Assembly: GCA_016935565.1 (NCBI GenBank)
Contig: JAFGQS010000021.1
Coordinates: forward strand, 1 to 47,553
From: Deltaproteobacteria bacterium
GTDB lineage: Bacteria; Desulfobacterota; Syntrophia; Syntrophales; UBA6807
Length of the DNA: 47,553 nt
Direction: 5' to 3'
Shown here: in pieces, positions 9,086 through 19,010 of the stretch
How positions within the stretch are numbered: position 1 is the first letter of the stretch
How the letters are laid out: the number at the start of each line of letters is the position of its first letter
Translations under genes and position numbers: made by a program
Notes under the pieces: model-generated
Told to the model about the DNA's origin: nothing
Database searches by the model: none
Seen by the model: the letters and a program-made list of their open reading frames with translations, nothing else

Positions 9086-10507
9086 ATGAAACCCACCCTT
9101 ACAGACCTTGCCAGAACCTATAAAGGGAAGGCATTGATTGCCGATCCTATTTATCAATACATCTGGTTTACCGTGCCATCTCCTGATGACCCAGAAGAAA
9201 AAACCGAACAAGACCTCATTGATTCTCCCTGTATGCAGAGACTCAGGAGAATTCACCAACTTCAAAGTGCCCGCTGGGTTTATCCCGCCGCCGAACATAC
9301 CCGATTTCAGCACTCCCTTGGAACGATGCATATGGCAGGCGACTTCGGAAGGTATTTATATCCGAGTCTCAAAGAAGTATTTCCCGATATGCCGTCAATC
9401 AACTTTGTTGAGGAGCTTCTCAGGGTCGGGGGACTTCTTCACGATGTGGGACATGGCCCGTACGGACATTTTTTGGATGATAACTTCCTGTTTCAGTACG
9501 GTCTCACCCACGAGATTCTGGGACAACATATCATCGAAAAGAAACTGGGGAAAATAATTAAAAAAATCCGCAGAAGTCCGACGGGACATTTCAAAGATGG
9601 GGAATTTCTGAATCCGAAACAGATCAGCTATTTGATCAGGAAACCGGAAAACGGAGATGATGCAACGCAGCCCCCGTGGTTACAATTTCTCAAACAACTC
9701 TTTTCGGGGACCTACACTGTTGATAATCTTGACTATGTTCAGCGGGATGCCTATATGACGGGATTTTCTATTGATATTGTGGATATCAAGAGACTTTGCT
9801 TTTATACATTTTTTACGGGGGACGGTCTCACCCTTCACCAGGCAGGCATGTCAGCTCTCAGCAGATTCCTCAACGCACGGCTCAACCTTTACTCGAATGT
9901 CTACTATCATCGAACCACGAGGGCTCTTGATCTTCACCTCCAGGAGATATTCAAAGCCACCATGGACATTATTTTACCATACGATCCCTCAGAACATTTG
10001 GATGACTATCTCAATTGCGATGAGTGGAGCCTCTACCAGGAGGTAAAAGACTGGACAAGACAAAAAGACAGACGAAAGAAAAGGCTGGGGAAAGAGTGGG
10101 AAAAAATCTTTCTGCGACAGGTTAAATGGAAGATGTCATACTCAGCAGAGCTTTCCGTGGACCAGATGCAGAAGGGTGTCAAATTTTCCGATGCACAGGA
10201 CTACGAACATCAGATACGAAAACGGCTTCCGAAGTCTTTACAAAAAACAGATTTTCGGGTTGACCTGGCAACGCAGGACCCGCGGCCGATCAATCCCATG
10301 ATTGAAGGGAACAAGAGGATAAACATATTCAACCCCTCGACAGACTCTTCATCGTTGGAGCCTTTACGGGAAATTTATCGATTTATCCCTGCCAGAATCG
10401 TTCATTTCAGGGTATTTTCTCTTAACCATGATCATGACAGAGAATTGACTGTTGCATCGGAACAAGCACTCGGAACTCTGGGTAACGGGATAAAGACAAA
10501 CGTGTAA
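9086..10507 (+). CDS. HD-domain phosphohydrolase, dGTPase-related
   Basis: This protein is 473 aa from the ATG at 9086; an upstream in-frame TTG at 9014 would add 24 residues. It begins like YdhJ/SAMHD-type HD proteins: DPIYQYIWF, RLRRIHQL and a first metal His in RFQHSLGT. The metal-binding HD pair is in LLHDVGHGPYGH. A later His-Arg segment (YYHRTTRALDLH) is also typical. Such enzymes are metal-dependent phosphohydrolases, often on (d)NTPs. It is followed by a terminator and then by nrdD, so a link to dNTP balance is tempting but unproven. Confidence 0.8.
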   Translation: MKPTLTDLARTYKGKALIADPIYQYIWFTVPSPDDPEEKTEQDLIDSPCMQRLRRIHQLQSARWVYPAAEHTRFQHSLGTMHMAGDFGRYLYPSLKEVFPDMPSINFVEELLRVGGLLHDVGHGPYGHFLDDNFLFQYGLTHEILGQHIIEKKLGKIIKKIRRSPTGHFKDGEFLNPKQISYLIRKPENGDDATQPPWLQFLKQLFSGTYTVDNLDYVQRDAYMTGFSIDIVDIKRLCFYTFFTGDGLTLHQAGMSALSRFLNARLNLYSNVYYHRTTRALDLHLQEIFKATMDIILPYDPSEHLDDYLNCDEWSLYQEVKDWTRQKDRRKKRLGKEWEKIFLRQVKWKMSYSAELSVDQMQKGVKFSDAQDYEHQIRKRLPKSLQKTDFRVDLATQDPRPINPMIEGNKRINIFNPSTDSSSLEPLREIYRFIPARIVHFRVFSLNHDHDRELTVASEQALGTLGNGIKTNV

Positions 10508-10522
10508 CTAACGAATCAAGAG

Positions 10523-10566
10523 AAAGAAATCAGGATATCCACGCATTCTGATTTCTTTTGCTTTTT
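10523..10566 (+). terminator. Rho-independent terminator after the HD gene
   Basis: A 13-bp stem (10523-10535 with 10546-10558, one G-T wobble) has a 10-base loop. It runs into a T-rich tail TTTTGCTTTTTAT. It ends the HD transcript just before nrdD. Confidence 0.65.
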
Positions 10567-10584
10567 ATCGGGGAGATTACTTGA

Positions 10585-12660
10585 ATGTCTAACACGGAAA
10601 CAACGGATATTGCACTTTTCGTCAGAACGTCACGAGAGGATATTATCAGTTGGGACAGGCGGAAAATCATTGACGCTTTGATTCTGGAGACAAATGTCGA
10701 TATCAATACGGCAGATGAGATTAGTAAGGAAGTGGAAAAACAGATTGTTTCATCGGGGATCAGTTTACTGACGGCACCGCTGATCAGGGAGCTTGTCGAT
10801 GCAAAATTGATTGAGAGGGGTCTGGAAAAGGCCACCAAAATGCATGCCCGTCTCGGTTTTCCCCTTTACGATGTGGGGCAATTGATTCTCTATCATAATA
10901 AAGAAAATGCAAACATCCCCCACAGTCCTGAGGGTACCAATCTCACGCTGGCCGAAGGTGTCAAAAAAGAATACGCCATATTGAATGTTTTTTCTGATGA
11001 TGTTGCCTATGCACACATGGTCGGAGACATCCATCTTCACAATCTGGGCTACATTGACAGGCCCCATTGTTCATATCAGTCCCTTGAATACATCAAAAAA
11101 TTCGGGTTGAGCCTTCCCTCTTCCCTCGCCGTTGCTGCACCGGCTCGACATGCCGAAACGCTCGTGGCCCAGATGGTCAGATTTGCTGCAGCCCTTCAGG
11201 GAAATTTTGCCGCAGCCATCATATGGGATGCGGTTAATCTCTTTTTTGCACCCTATCTTGAAGGTTTGAGCGACCGAGCAATCAAACAATGTGCCCAGAT
11301 GTTGATTTATGAATTCGCACAACAGGCTGTTGCCAGGGGGGGGCAGACCATATTTACCGATTTAAAACTGTACTGGGAAGTCCCAAGACATTTTGAAACC
11401 GTTCTCGCCATAGGACCGGGGGGACACTATACCGGTAAAACGTATGGTGACTATGAGAAAGATGCACAGAGATTTGTCTGGGCCATTTTCGACGTATTTA
11501 AGGACGGTGATGCAGCAGGCAAACCGTTTGTATTTCCCCGGCCCGTCGTGCATATTACGGATAAGTTTTTTCTTACATCGGGCTATCAGGATTTTCTGCT
11601 CCATATCTGTGATGTTGCCAGTGATAAGGGAAATACATTCTTCGTTCTCGATCGCAATGACATCCTCAGCATATCCGAATGCGGTTGCATCGATTTTAAT
11701 ACGGATAAAGAGGAACTTGAACACACGAAAACTCCCTGGAAAATGAGATATGCAGCAATACAGAATGTAACGATCAACCTTCCCCGCCTCGGGTACAAGG
11801 CCGACGGGGACGATGAGAAATTGTTTTCTCTTATTCATGATGTCATGGAGCTTGCTGCACAAGCACATGTTCAGAAGAAGGATTTTATAGAAAGGCTCTT
11901 ATCCTACGGTGATGAAGGTCCTCTCTCCCTTCTGACCATGAATTATGACGGAATGCCGTTTCTCAACATGCAGCGGGCCTCATATCTGATAGGAATGGTC
12001 GGTCTTAATGAATTGATAAACATACATAAGGGTGTTCACCTTCATGAGTCGAAGGATGCAAGCGATCTCGGTTTGAGAGTAATTCGCCACATGAAGAAAG
12101 TAGCCAATAACCTGACAGAAAAATACGGCATGAAATTTGTCATGGTTCAGACACCGGCGGAGAGTACTGCCTATCGTTTTGCTCGATTGGATCTGAAACA
12201 TTTCTCACCGAAATCGGGGCATTTTATCAGAGGGGATATTTCAGAAGGAGAAGTATATTATACAAATTCCACGCTTCTTGACGTCTCATCCCCAACAAGT
12301 CCATTCGATAGAGTAAGAATCGAAGGATCATTCCATCCGTTAATAGAGGGCGGAGCGGTAACACACATATGGCTTGGAGAGGCACAACCATCGAAGGAGT
12401 CTTTGGCCGACTTCATTGTACGGGTATTTAATGATACGGAAAATCGCCGGCTCACGTTTTCTCCCGAATTTACGACATGTCTCGTTTGTGGCAGAACATC
12501 GCGGGGCCTTAATAAACAGTGTATTCACTGTAATGCTGATTATGTCGAAGGCATCTCCAAGATCACAGGATATTATTCAAAGATATCAAGCTGGAACAAA
12601 GGAAAGCTTGCCGAGCTAAGAGACAGAAAGAGAAATGAAAGTTACTTTGTTGACAAATGA
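10585..12660 (+). CDS. nrdD: Anaerobic ribonucleoside-triphosphate reductase
   Basis: This 691-aa enzyme makes deoxyribonucleotides without oxygen. An N-terminal ATP-cone allosteric domain covers about 10-100. The catalytic barrel contains ISECGC, a cysteine pair consistent with the active-site region, and NVTINLPRLG. The C-terminus has a four-Cys zinc site (C632, C635, C646, C649) and the glycyl-radical loop ITGYY with the radical Gly at 662. All key features are present, so it should be functional. It needs the radical-SAM activase NrdG, but no nrdG gene is next to it or elsewhere in the window. Its start follows GGGAG by 9 bases. Confidence 0.93.
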   Translation: MSNTETTDIALFVRTSREDIISWDRRKIIDALILETNVDINTADEISKEVEKQIVSSGISLLTAPLIRELVDAKLIERGLEKATKMHARLGFPLYDVGQLILYHNKENANIPHSPEGTNLTLAEGVKKEYAILNVFSDDVAYAHMVGDIHLHNLGYIDRPHCSYQSLEYIKKFGLSLPSSLAVAAPARHAETLVAQMVRFAAALQGNFAAAIIWDAVNLFFAPYLEGLSDRAIKQCAQMLIYEFAQQAVARGGQTIFTDLKLYWEVPRHFETVLAIGPGGHYTGKTYGDYEKDAQRFVWAIFDVFKDGDAAGKPFVFPRPVVHITDKFFLTSGYQDFLLHICDVASDKGNTFFVLDRNDILSISECGCIDFNTDKEELEHTKTPWKMRYAAIQNVTINLPRLGYKADGDDEKLFSLIHDVMELAAQAHVQKKDFIERLLSYGDEGPLSLLTMNYDGMPFLNMQRASYLIGMVGLNELINIHKGVHLHESKDASDLGLRVIRHMKKVANNLTEKYGMKFVMVQTPAESTAYRFARLDLKHFSPKSGHFIRGDISEGEVYYTNSTLLDVSSPTSPFDRVRIEGSFHPLIEGGAVTHIWLGEAQPSKESLADFIVRVFNDTENRRLTFSPEFTTCLVCGRTSRGLNKQCIHCNADYVEGISKITGYYSKISSWNKGKLAELRDRKRNESYFVDK

Positions 12661-12887
12661 TATGATCAGCGGGATATGACTGTTCAGATATCGATTGTGG
12701 AGGGAATACCAACATATGTACTTCTGAAATAATTCCTGCCTTTATAAATAATCATTATTCTCAGATCCATTGTCCATCGTGCTACGATTATTATTCACTT
12801 CCCTATCTTTGTCGGGCACAACACTCGTTGTAAACATGAAACGAACCTTCATTACAGGAAGCTCACGAATTAATTCCATTCCCTTTC

Positions 12888-12916
12888 TTGACATATGAAA
12901 GGTCGATTCTTATATT
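12888..12916 (+). promoter_or_regulatory. Strong predicted sigma70 promoter of gmhA
   Basis: Perfect -35 TTGACA (12888-12893), exact 17-base spacer and -10 TATATT (12911-12916, five of six). Transcription would start near 12923, about 20 bases before the gmhA ATG. Confidence 0.7.
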
Positions 12917-12944
12917 AAACCCAAAACCGGAACGTTGGTTGTAA

Positions 12945-13535
12945 ATGCAGGATATCGAAGATATAATCATAAGGATATTTAAGGAAAGTTGTCATCTTAA
13001 GGAAGTTTTTGTTAATGACAATGTAGTCAAAATCGTTAAGATCGTTGACATCATAACGGAAGCTTTCAAAGGTGGTAACAAGTTATTGCTCTTCGGAAAT
13101 GGTGGAAGTGCGGCTGATGCACAGCATCTGGCAGCAGAATTTGTGAACAGGTTCCTTATAGAAAGGCCGCCACTTCCGGCAATTGCGCTAACTACCGATA
13201 CATCCGTCATAACCAGTATTGGTAATGATTACGAATTTTCTGATATCTTTGCAAAACAGATCCGAGCAATAGGGCAGGCCGGCGATGTGGCCTGGGGAAT
13301 AAGTACCAGCGGTTCTTCAGCAAATGTAATAAAAGCGTTCGAAGCTGCAAAAAAGCTGAACCTGATTACGATAGCATTGACCGGCAAGGACGGGGGAAGT
13401 GCTGAGAAGATCGCTGATTATGCCCTCAATGTTGCATCGAACAGTGTTCCCCGTATTCAGGAAGTACATATTACGGTCGGCCATGTGATATGCCAGATGG
13501 TAGATTATAAACTCTTTCAGCGACCGGGCGATTAA
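12945..13535 (+). CDS. gmhA: Sedoheptulose-7-phosphate isomerase
   Basis: This 196-aa SIS-domain protein makes D-glycero-D-manno-heptose 7-phosphate for the lipopolysaccharide inner core. Characteristic segments are LFGNGGSAADAQHLAAEFVNRF, TTDTSVITSIGNDY and STSGSSANVIKAF, with the closing HVICQMVD helix. Length fits the family (about 190). It stands alone between the nrdD gap and grpE with its own promoter. No other heptose gene is in the window. Confidence 0.92.
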   Translation: MQDIEDIIIRIFKESCHLKEVFVNDNVVKIVKIVDIITEAFKGGNKLLLFGNGGSAADAQHLAAEFVNRFLIERPPLPAIALTTDTSVITSIGNDYEFSDIFAKQIRAIGQAGDVAWGISTSGSSANVIKAFEAAKKLNLITIALTGKDGGSAEKIADYALNVASNSVPRIQEVHITVGHVICQMVDYKLFQRPGD

Positions 13536-13667
13536 TGCTACCGTGACGTTCTGATTGTTACAGGTAACCATTATGAAACGCAATTCTCATGTGAGAAACA
13601 TTCATAAAAAGGCAATGAAGGTTCAGTACTTTCGACTAAAAGAAGCGGATGAGGTTGGAACGTTATT

Positions 13668-14255
13668 ATGGCACGACAGGTAAGAAAAAAAGGTATCGAA
13701 GAAAAGATTAACATCAAGACTGAATCAGACGAAACAGTAAAGAATTCGGATACGGAAAAGGAATCTCCCGAGTTACCCCTTAATGAACTAGAAAAAAGCC
13801 GACAAGAAGCAGCTGATAATTACGACAAATTTTTAAGGGCCTCGGCAGAACTGGAAAACTATAAAAAGAGGGCTGTTAAAGAGCTTGCCGATGCCATAAA
13901 CTATGGCAATGAAAAAATAATAAAAGATTTATTGCCCATTATAGACAGCCTGGAGCGGGCATTAGATCACGCCATTGCTAACTCTGAAGATTTTGATACA
14001 TTTGTGGAAGGATTGAAACTGATATATGAGAAGTTTCTGAAAACTCTCGAGAAGTATGGTGTGGAAAAAATCGACGCTGTTGGTATTGACTTTGACCCAA
14101 ATTTTCACGAAGCCATGCTACAAGTCGAAAGCGAAGATTATGAGGATAATAAGATCGTGGAAGAGTTTGAAAGAGGTTATTTATTGAATGGCAGACTCTT
14201 AAGGCCGGTCAAGGCAGCCGTTTCTAAGCATGTAACGAAAGGGAAACAGGAATAA
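13668..14255 (+). CDS. grpE: Nucleotide exchange factor GrpE
   Basis: This 195-aa co-chaperone of DnaK has a charged N-terminal tail, a long coiled coil (about 35-100, with YDKFLRASAELENYKKRA) and a C-terminal beta domain with FDPNFHEAMLQVE. It releases ADP from DnaK. It lies 28 bases before dnaK, which is the usual arrangement. No hrcA or CIRCE element was seen upstream, so heat-shock control may be by another route. Confidence 0.93.
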   Translation: MARQVRKKGIEEKINIKTESDETVKNSDTEKESPELPLNELEKSRQEAADNYDKFLRASAELENYKKRAVKELADAINYGNEKIIKDLLPIIDSLERALDHAIANSEDFDTFVEGLKLIYEKFLKTLEKYGVEKIDAVGIDFDPNFHEAMLQVESEDYEDNKIVEEFERGYLLNGRLLRPVKAAVSKHVTKGKQE

Positions 14256-14283
14256 TACCAGATTTTAAGGAGGTTTTTTTAAG

Positions 14284-16203
14284 ATGGGAAAAATAATAGG
14301 GATCGATTTGGGAACGACAAATTCGTGTGTTGCCGTGATGGAAGGGGGCGATCCGGTCGTAATAACCAACCAGGAAGGAAGCAGAACGACACCCTCTGTT
14401 GTAGCATTTACCGATAAAGGTGAAAGGATAGTTGGTCAGGCAGCCAAACGACAGGCGGTAACAAACTCTGAAAATACCGTTTATGCAATCAAGAGACTTA
14501 TCGGACGAAAATATTCTTCCAAAGAAGTTCAATATGATACCACCATTAGCCCTTTTAAAATTACAGAGGCGGCAAACGGTGATGCGCAGATAACCGTACG
14601 GGATAAAAATTACAGTGCCCCGGAAATATCGTCGATGGTCCTGGCAAAGATGAAGCAGACTGCCGAAGATTATCTAGGGGAAAAAGTAACGGACGCTGTC
14701 ATTACCGTCCCGGCATATTTTAATGACTCACAGAGACAGGCAACCAAAGATGCCGGAAAGATCGCAGGATTGAATGTGCTGAGAATCATCAATGAACCGA
14801 CAGCTGCATCTCTCGCCTATGGTCTCGATAAAAAAAAGGATGAGAAGATAGCAGTCTTCGACCTGGGGGGAGGAACATTCGATATTTCTATCCTTGAACT
14901 CGGCGATGGTGTCTTTGAAGTGAAGTCGACCAACGGTGACACCCATCTGGGAGGAGAAGATTTTGACCAGAAATTGATTGATTATGTAGCAGATGAATTT
15001 AAAAAAGATCAGGGCATTGATCTGAGAACCGATAAAATGGCACTTCAGCGAATCAAAGAGGCGGCTGAAAAGGCAAAGATGGAACTGTCCACGTCCATGG
15101 AAACGGACATCAATCTTCCTTTCGTAACTGCAGATGCATCAGGCCCCAAACATCTGAACATGAAACTGACGAGGGCAAAGCTCGAAATGCTTGTTGAAGA
15201 TCTTATTGCAAAGCTTGATTCACCATGCAGGACTGCCATAAGGGATGCCGGACTGACAGCGGGCGATGTTGACGAGGTTATTCTTGTCGGAGGTATGACA
15301 CGAATGCCCCGAGTACAACAAAAAGTCAAAGAAATCTTTGGGAAGGATCCACACAGGGGCGTCAACCCGGATGAAGTTGTGGCCGTTGGTGCAGCAATTC
15401 AGGCAGGAGTTCTTGCAGGAGATGTAAAAGATGTTCTTCTTCTGGACGTCACTCCTCTCTCTCTGGGTATCGAAACATTGGGCGGTGTCATGACGAAATT
15501 AATAGAAAAGAATACGACTATTCCATCCAAGAAAAGTCAAATTTTCTCTACGGCAGCGGATAACCAGCCCGCGGTAAGCATTCACGTGCTTCAGGGTGAA
15601 CGTCCGATGGCTGGAGACAACAGAACCCTGGGGCGTTTTGAGTTGGTCGGTATCCCACCGGCACCGAGGGGGGTCCCCCAGATTGAGGTAGCCTTCGACA
15701 TTGATGCCAATGGCATTGTTCACGTGTCTGCAAAGGATCTCGGCACAGGGAAGGAACAAAGTATCAAGATAACCTCCTCAAGCGGGCTGTCTGAAGAAGA
15801 GATTGACCGGCTCGTTAAAGAAGCGGATGCTCACCAAGAGGAAGACAAAAAGAAAAGAGATCTGATCGAAGCGAGAAATCAGGCTGATACATTAATCTAC
15901 AGTGTCGAAAAAAATATAAAAGAATTCGGAGACAAGATAGAGGCGTCAGAAAAAGAGAAGATCGAAGAAGCTACATCGAAGCTTAAAAAGGCAATGGAGG
16001 GTGATGATCTGAGTGCAATTCAATCCGCCCAGGAAAAATTGACGCAGGCGTCACATAAGCTTGCCGAAGCCATGTACGCGAAGGCCGCTTCTCAACAGGA
16101 AGGTGCTGCGGCCGGTGCCTCGGCGGGAGCGGAAAGTCAACCCGGTAGTACGGCAAAAGAGGATGACGACGTTGTCGATGCTGATTTTGAAGAGGTAAAA
16201 TAA
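14284..16203 (+). CDS. dnaK: Chaperone protein DnaK (Hsp70)
   Basis: This 639-aa Hsp70 starts with [17 protein letters not shown] and contains the ATPase signatures [12 protein letters not shown] and [14 protein letters not shown]. The substrate-binding domain follows ([14 protein letters not shown]). The lid is rich in A, Q and G, and the protein ends with the acidic [13 protein letters not shown] tail typical of bacterial DnaK. It is preceded by a strong AAGGAGG site and followed by a terminator. No dnaJ is nearby. Confidence 0.97.
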   Translation: MGKIIGIDLGTTNSCVAVMEGGDPVVITNQEGSRTTPSVVAFTDKGERIVGQAAKRQAVTNSENTVYAIKRLIGRKYSSKEVQYDTTISPFKITEAANGDAQITVRDKNYSAPEISSMVLAKMKQTAEDYLGEKVTDAVITVPAYFNDSQRQATKDAGKIAGLNVLRIINEPTAASLAYGLDKKKDEKIAVFDLGGGTFDISILELGDGVFEVKSTNGDTHLGGEDFDQKLIDYVADEFKKDQGIDLRTDKMALQRIKEAAEKAKMELSTSMETDINLPFVTADASGPKHLNMKLTRAKLEMLVEDLIAKLDSPCRTAIRDAGLTAGDVDEVILVGGMTRMPRVQQKVKEIFGKDPHRGVNPDEVVAVGAAIQAGVLAGDVKDVLLLDVTPLSLGIETLGGVMTKLIEKNTTIPSKKSQIFSTAADNQPAVSIHVLQGERPMAGDNRTLGRFELVGIPPAPRGVPQIEVAFDIDANGIVHVSAKDLGTGKEQSIKITSSSGLSEEEIDRLVKEADAHQEEDKKKRDLIEARNQADTLIYSVEKNIKEFGDKIEASEKEKIEEATSKLKKAMEGDDLSAIQSAQEKLTQASHKLAEAMYAKAASQQEGAAAGASAGAESQPGSTAKEDDDVVDADFEEVK

Positions 16204-16235
16204 CAGAAGCCTGAGTATTAATAGTCTATTCCTGT

Positions 16236-16271
16236 GCCCGGAAATTATACCCATTGATTTCCGGGCATTTT
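16236..16271 (+). terminator. Rho-independent terminator after dnaK
   Basis: A perfect 10-bp stem (GCCCGGAAAT at 16236-16245 and its complement at 16257-16266) has an 11-base loop and is followed by ATTTTTAT. Confidence 0.85.
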
Positions 16272-16272
16272 T

Positions 16273-16917
16273 ATGTCAGCTTATATCACATCAGATCCGG
16301 TATCGCAGAGGATGGTCACGCAAACAATGTACAACACAAACCATAATAAAACCTTCATTCTTGTCTTGCTATCCTTGTCCCTGCTGATATACCCCCCCCA
16401 TTCACTCAAAGCTGCACAGTCGCATTCTGATTCGAACAATATTGCTATGACAGATTGTCATGTAACATTGCTGAAAGACACAGGCTATTTCCCCGTGATT
16501 TTAGATATGATAGATAATGCACAGGCTGAAATAGTCATGTCGTTTTTTTTATTCAAGACAAATGGTTATAGGGGCAGTTATTCCGATATATTCCTCCAAC
16601 ATTTGATCAAGGCGACCACAAGAGGCGTCATAGTAACAGTAATTCTCGAAAGAGAAAAAGAATCGAGATCAACACTCAACGAGGACAACAGAGACACCGC
16701 AAGAAGATTGAAAGAAGGAGGAATTCATGTCTGTTTCGACTCCCCCTTCACAACGACTCATACAAAAGTAATCGTGATAGACAGACGATATACCTGTCTC
16801 GGAAGTCACAACCTTACAAACTCTGCATTGAAATACAACCATGAAATATCCGTTCTTATAGATTCACCACTGATGGCTGAAAAGACATTGCACTATATCA
16901 ATTCTTTATATAAGTAA
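16273..16917 (+). CDS. Phospholipase D-family protein with one HKD motif, exported or membrane-anchored
   Basis: This 214-aa protein has a hydrophobic segment (about 27-41) that looks like a signal peptide or anchor. It has a single HxKx4D motif (H163, K165, D170) with the following GSHNLTNSA. One-motif members of this family are usually dimeric nucleases (Nuc type). The first ATG lies directly at the end of the dnaK terminator and has no ribosome binding site. The ATGs at 16312 or 16327 may be the real start, leaving a shorter signal sequence. The neighbours give no hint of substrate. Confidence 0.75.
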   Translation: MSAYITSDPVSQRMVTQTMYNTNHNKTFILVLLSLSLLIYPPHSLKAAQSHSDSNNIAMTDCHVTLLKDTGYFPVILDMIDNAQAEIVMSFFLFKTNGYRGSYSDIFLQHLIKATTRGVIVTVILEREKESRSTLNEDNRDTARRLKEGGIHVCFDSPFTTTHTKVIVIDRRYTCLGSHNLTNSALKYNHEISVLIDSPLMAEKTLHYINSLYK

Positions 16918-17034
16918 AACAAGAAAACGTGCCGGACGTGCCGGACGGATCAGAGATAAAAAGCTAACAGCTCCTGTATATTGTTTAAATTGGAATGAAC
17001 AACAATAATGAATGACGTTGACAGGCGTTGATCA

Positions 17035-18948
17035 ATGAAGAGATTGAAAAAAACACTATGGATGACCGGTTTGGCCATAATCCTGTTCGTTGCCGGGTGT
17101 GCCGGAATTCAAGTTTCGTTAAAGGAAAGACCCCTCATTAACCCGGATGAAATTCCTCAGGAAGTTCAAGCACTGTATCATAATGCCGAAGAGGCACGTG
17201 ATGCAGGAAGGCTGGACGACGCAATTGATTCATATCAGAAGATACTGATGCGGGTTCCTGACGGATCACCGATAGCGATGTTTTCTTATGTAAGAATAGG
17301 CGAAATATTTTTAACGAAAGGGAATTACGAACAAACAATCCACCAGGTACTTCACGTTGTCAAGCGATTTGAAGATGACCCGATCTACAATGAAGCGCAG
17401 TATCAACTCTCACGATCGTATTCAAAATTAGGGCAGTATGACCTTTCCGACAAGATTGCGGAAAAACTATTACAGACGAGCCTACCTCCTCGCCTTGAAG
17501 CTGAGTTGCAGGCAATTATAGGAGATAACTTGTTCGGACGGGACAGAGCCTACGATGCTTTGCCGAGTTATATGAAAGCCCTGAAAAAGAAACCCGCAAA
17601 AATGCTGACAATACACGTTAAAACGAAGATTGAAGATACAATTGTAAACAAGTTGTCTCTCGAAGAACTTCAAAACTTGAGGTCAGAATACAGGTTTGGT
17701 TTCCCTTCAGGATATATATTGTATGCCCTTGCGATATCATATTACGAATCAAACGATATGACAAAGGCAACAGAGGCCCTGAGCACGTTCCTGATATGGC
17801 ATAAAAGTCACCCCTATTATGATGATGCACTGAAACTTGAGCAAAAATTTATTGAAATGGAACTTGTCGATCACTTCGCTATAGGATGTTTGTTGCCTCT
17901 GACCGGAAAATTTGCCAAGTATGGAAACATGGCGCTAGACTCAATTCTGCTGGCAACGGGAGTTTTTGATCCGGTCAATACCAGTCCCGTCAAACTTATT
18001 GTTGAAGATTCCAAAGGCGATCCGGAAACTGCATGTCGGGCAGTTAATAAACTGGCAACCGAGGACAGAGTCATCGGTATTATCGGCCCCATGAGCAGCA
18101 TCACGGCTCTTGAGGCTGCACAAGAAGCCCAGCAACTGAGGATTCCTATGCTGACACTGACCCAGAAAGACAGGATAACGGCCATTGGTGATTATGTCTT
18201 TCGAAATTTTCTCACAGCCGTCATGCAGGTCAAGACACTGGTTCAATATTCAGTACAAAATCTCGGAATGACCAGTTTTGCCATTCTTTACCCGGAAGAC
18301 AAGTACGGTATTGAAATGATGAATCTGTTCTGGGATGAAGTGCTGCGGTGGGGTGGTGAAATTCGGGGAGTCGAATCATACGATACCAAGAAGACAGATT
18401 TTGGAGATGAAATCAAAGCATTGACAGGCCTCAATTTTCAGGAACGGGGGACAGAAGAAGAAAAATCGAAGCCTGTCGTCGACTTCGATGCAATCTTTAT
18501 CCCTGATTCTTATACCCGTGTAGCAATGATCGCACCCCAGTTGGCCTTTTATGACGTTACAGGAACCCAGTTGCTCGGCACGAATGCATGGAATTCGAAG
18601 GAACTTCTCAAAAGAGACAATGAGTATCTTGAAGGAGCAATCTTTGTTGACGGTTTTTTCCGGAATAGCTACTATCCTTCAGTGAGAACTTTCATTGATC
18701 GTTTCTACGTTGCCTACGGTAGAGAACCGACCGATATGGAAGCACTCGCATACGATGCGGCCAGCATCATTGTCAATATTCTCCAAAATAATACCATAAA
18801 AACAAGAAGCGATCTCAGGGATAACATACTTCAACTGCAAAACTATCAAGGAATAACAGGTACAACATCTTTTTTGGAAGATGGAGACGCTCAAAAATCT
18901 CTCTATGTTCTCATGGTGAGGGGAAACGATATCATTCAAATTAAGTAA
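17035..18948 (+). CDS. Lipoprotein with TPR region and periplasmic ligand-binding domain (LpoA/LivK-like)
   Basis: This 637-aa lipoprotein starts with a type II signal peptide ending in the lipobox VAGC (Cys22). Residues about 40-270 are TPR-like repeats (NAEEARDAGRLDDAIDSYQKIL). Residues about 280-630 form a type I periplasmic binding fold (IGCLLPLTGKFAKYGNMALD, then IIGPMSSITALEAAQEAQ). This order is that of LpoA, the outer-membrane activator of PBP1A. In other bacteria similar fusions have unknown ligands. Its role is therefore either cell-wall synthase activation or ligand sensing, and the sequence does not decide. Confidence 0.82.
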   Translation: MKRLKKTLWMTGLAIILFVAGCAGIQVSLKERPLINPDEIPQEVQALYHNAEEARDAGRLDDAIDSYQKILMRVPDGSPIAMFSYVRIGEIFLTKGNYEQTIHQVLHVVKRFEDDPIYNEAQYQLSRSYSKLGQYDLSDKIAEKLLQTSLPPRLEAELQAIIGDNLFGRDRAYDALPSYMKALKKKPAKMLTIHVKTKIEDTIVNKLSLEELQNLRSEYRFGFPSGYILYALAISYYESNDMTKATEALSTFLIWHKSHPYYDDALKLEQKFIEMELVDHFAIGCLLPLTGKFAKYGNMALDSILLATGVFDPVNTSPVKLIVEDSKGDPETACRAVNKLATEDRVIGIIGPMSSITALEAAQEAQQLRIPMLTLTQKDRITAIGDYVFRNFLTAVMQVKTLVQYSVQNLGMTSFAILYPEDKYGIEMMNLFWDEVLRWGGEIRGVESYDTKKTDFGDEIKALTGLNFQERGTEEEKSKPVVDFDAIFIPDSYTRVAMIAPQLAFYDVTGTQLLGTNAWNSKELLKRDNEYLEGAIFVDGFFRNSYYPSVRTFIDRFYVAYGREPTDMEALAYDAASIIVNILQNNTIKTRSDLRDNILQLQNYQGITGTTSFLEDGDAQKSLYVLMVRGNDIIQIK

Positions 18949-19010
18949 AAAAGCTGTCAGCATCCAGCGGAGAGCTGATCACTAATTGTTCTCATGCCTT
19001 TGATATTAAT

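Noticed and set aside
13573-13683. 36-codon frame overlapping the grpE start
   Set aside because: Weak ribosome binding site and no recognisable similarity; probably chance.
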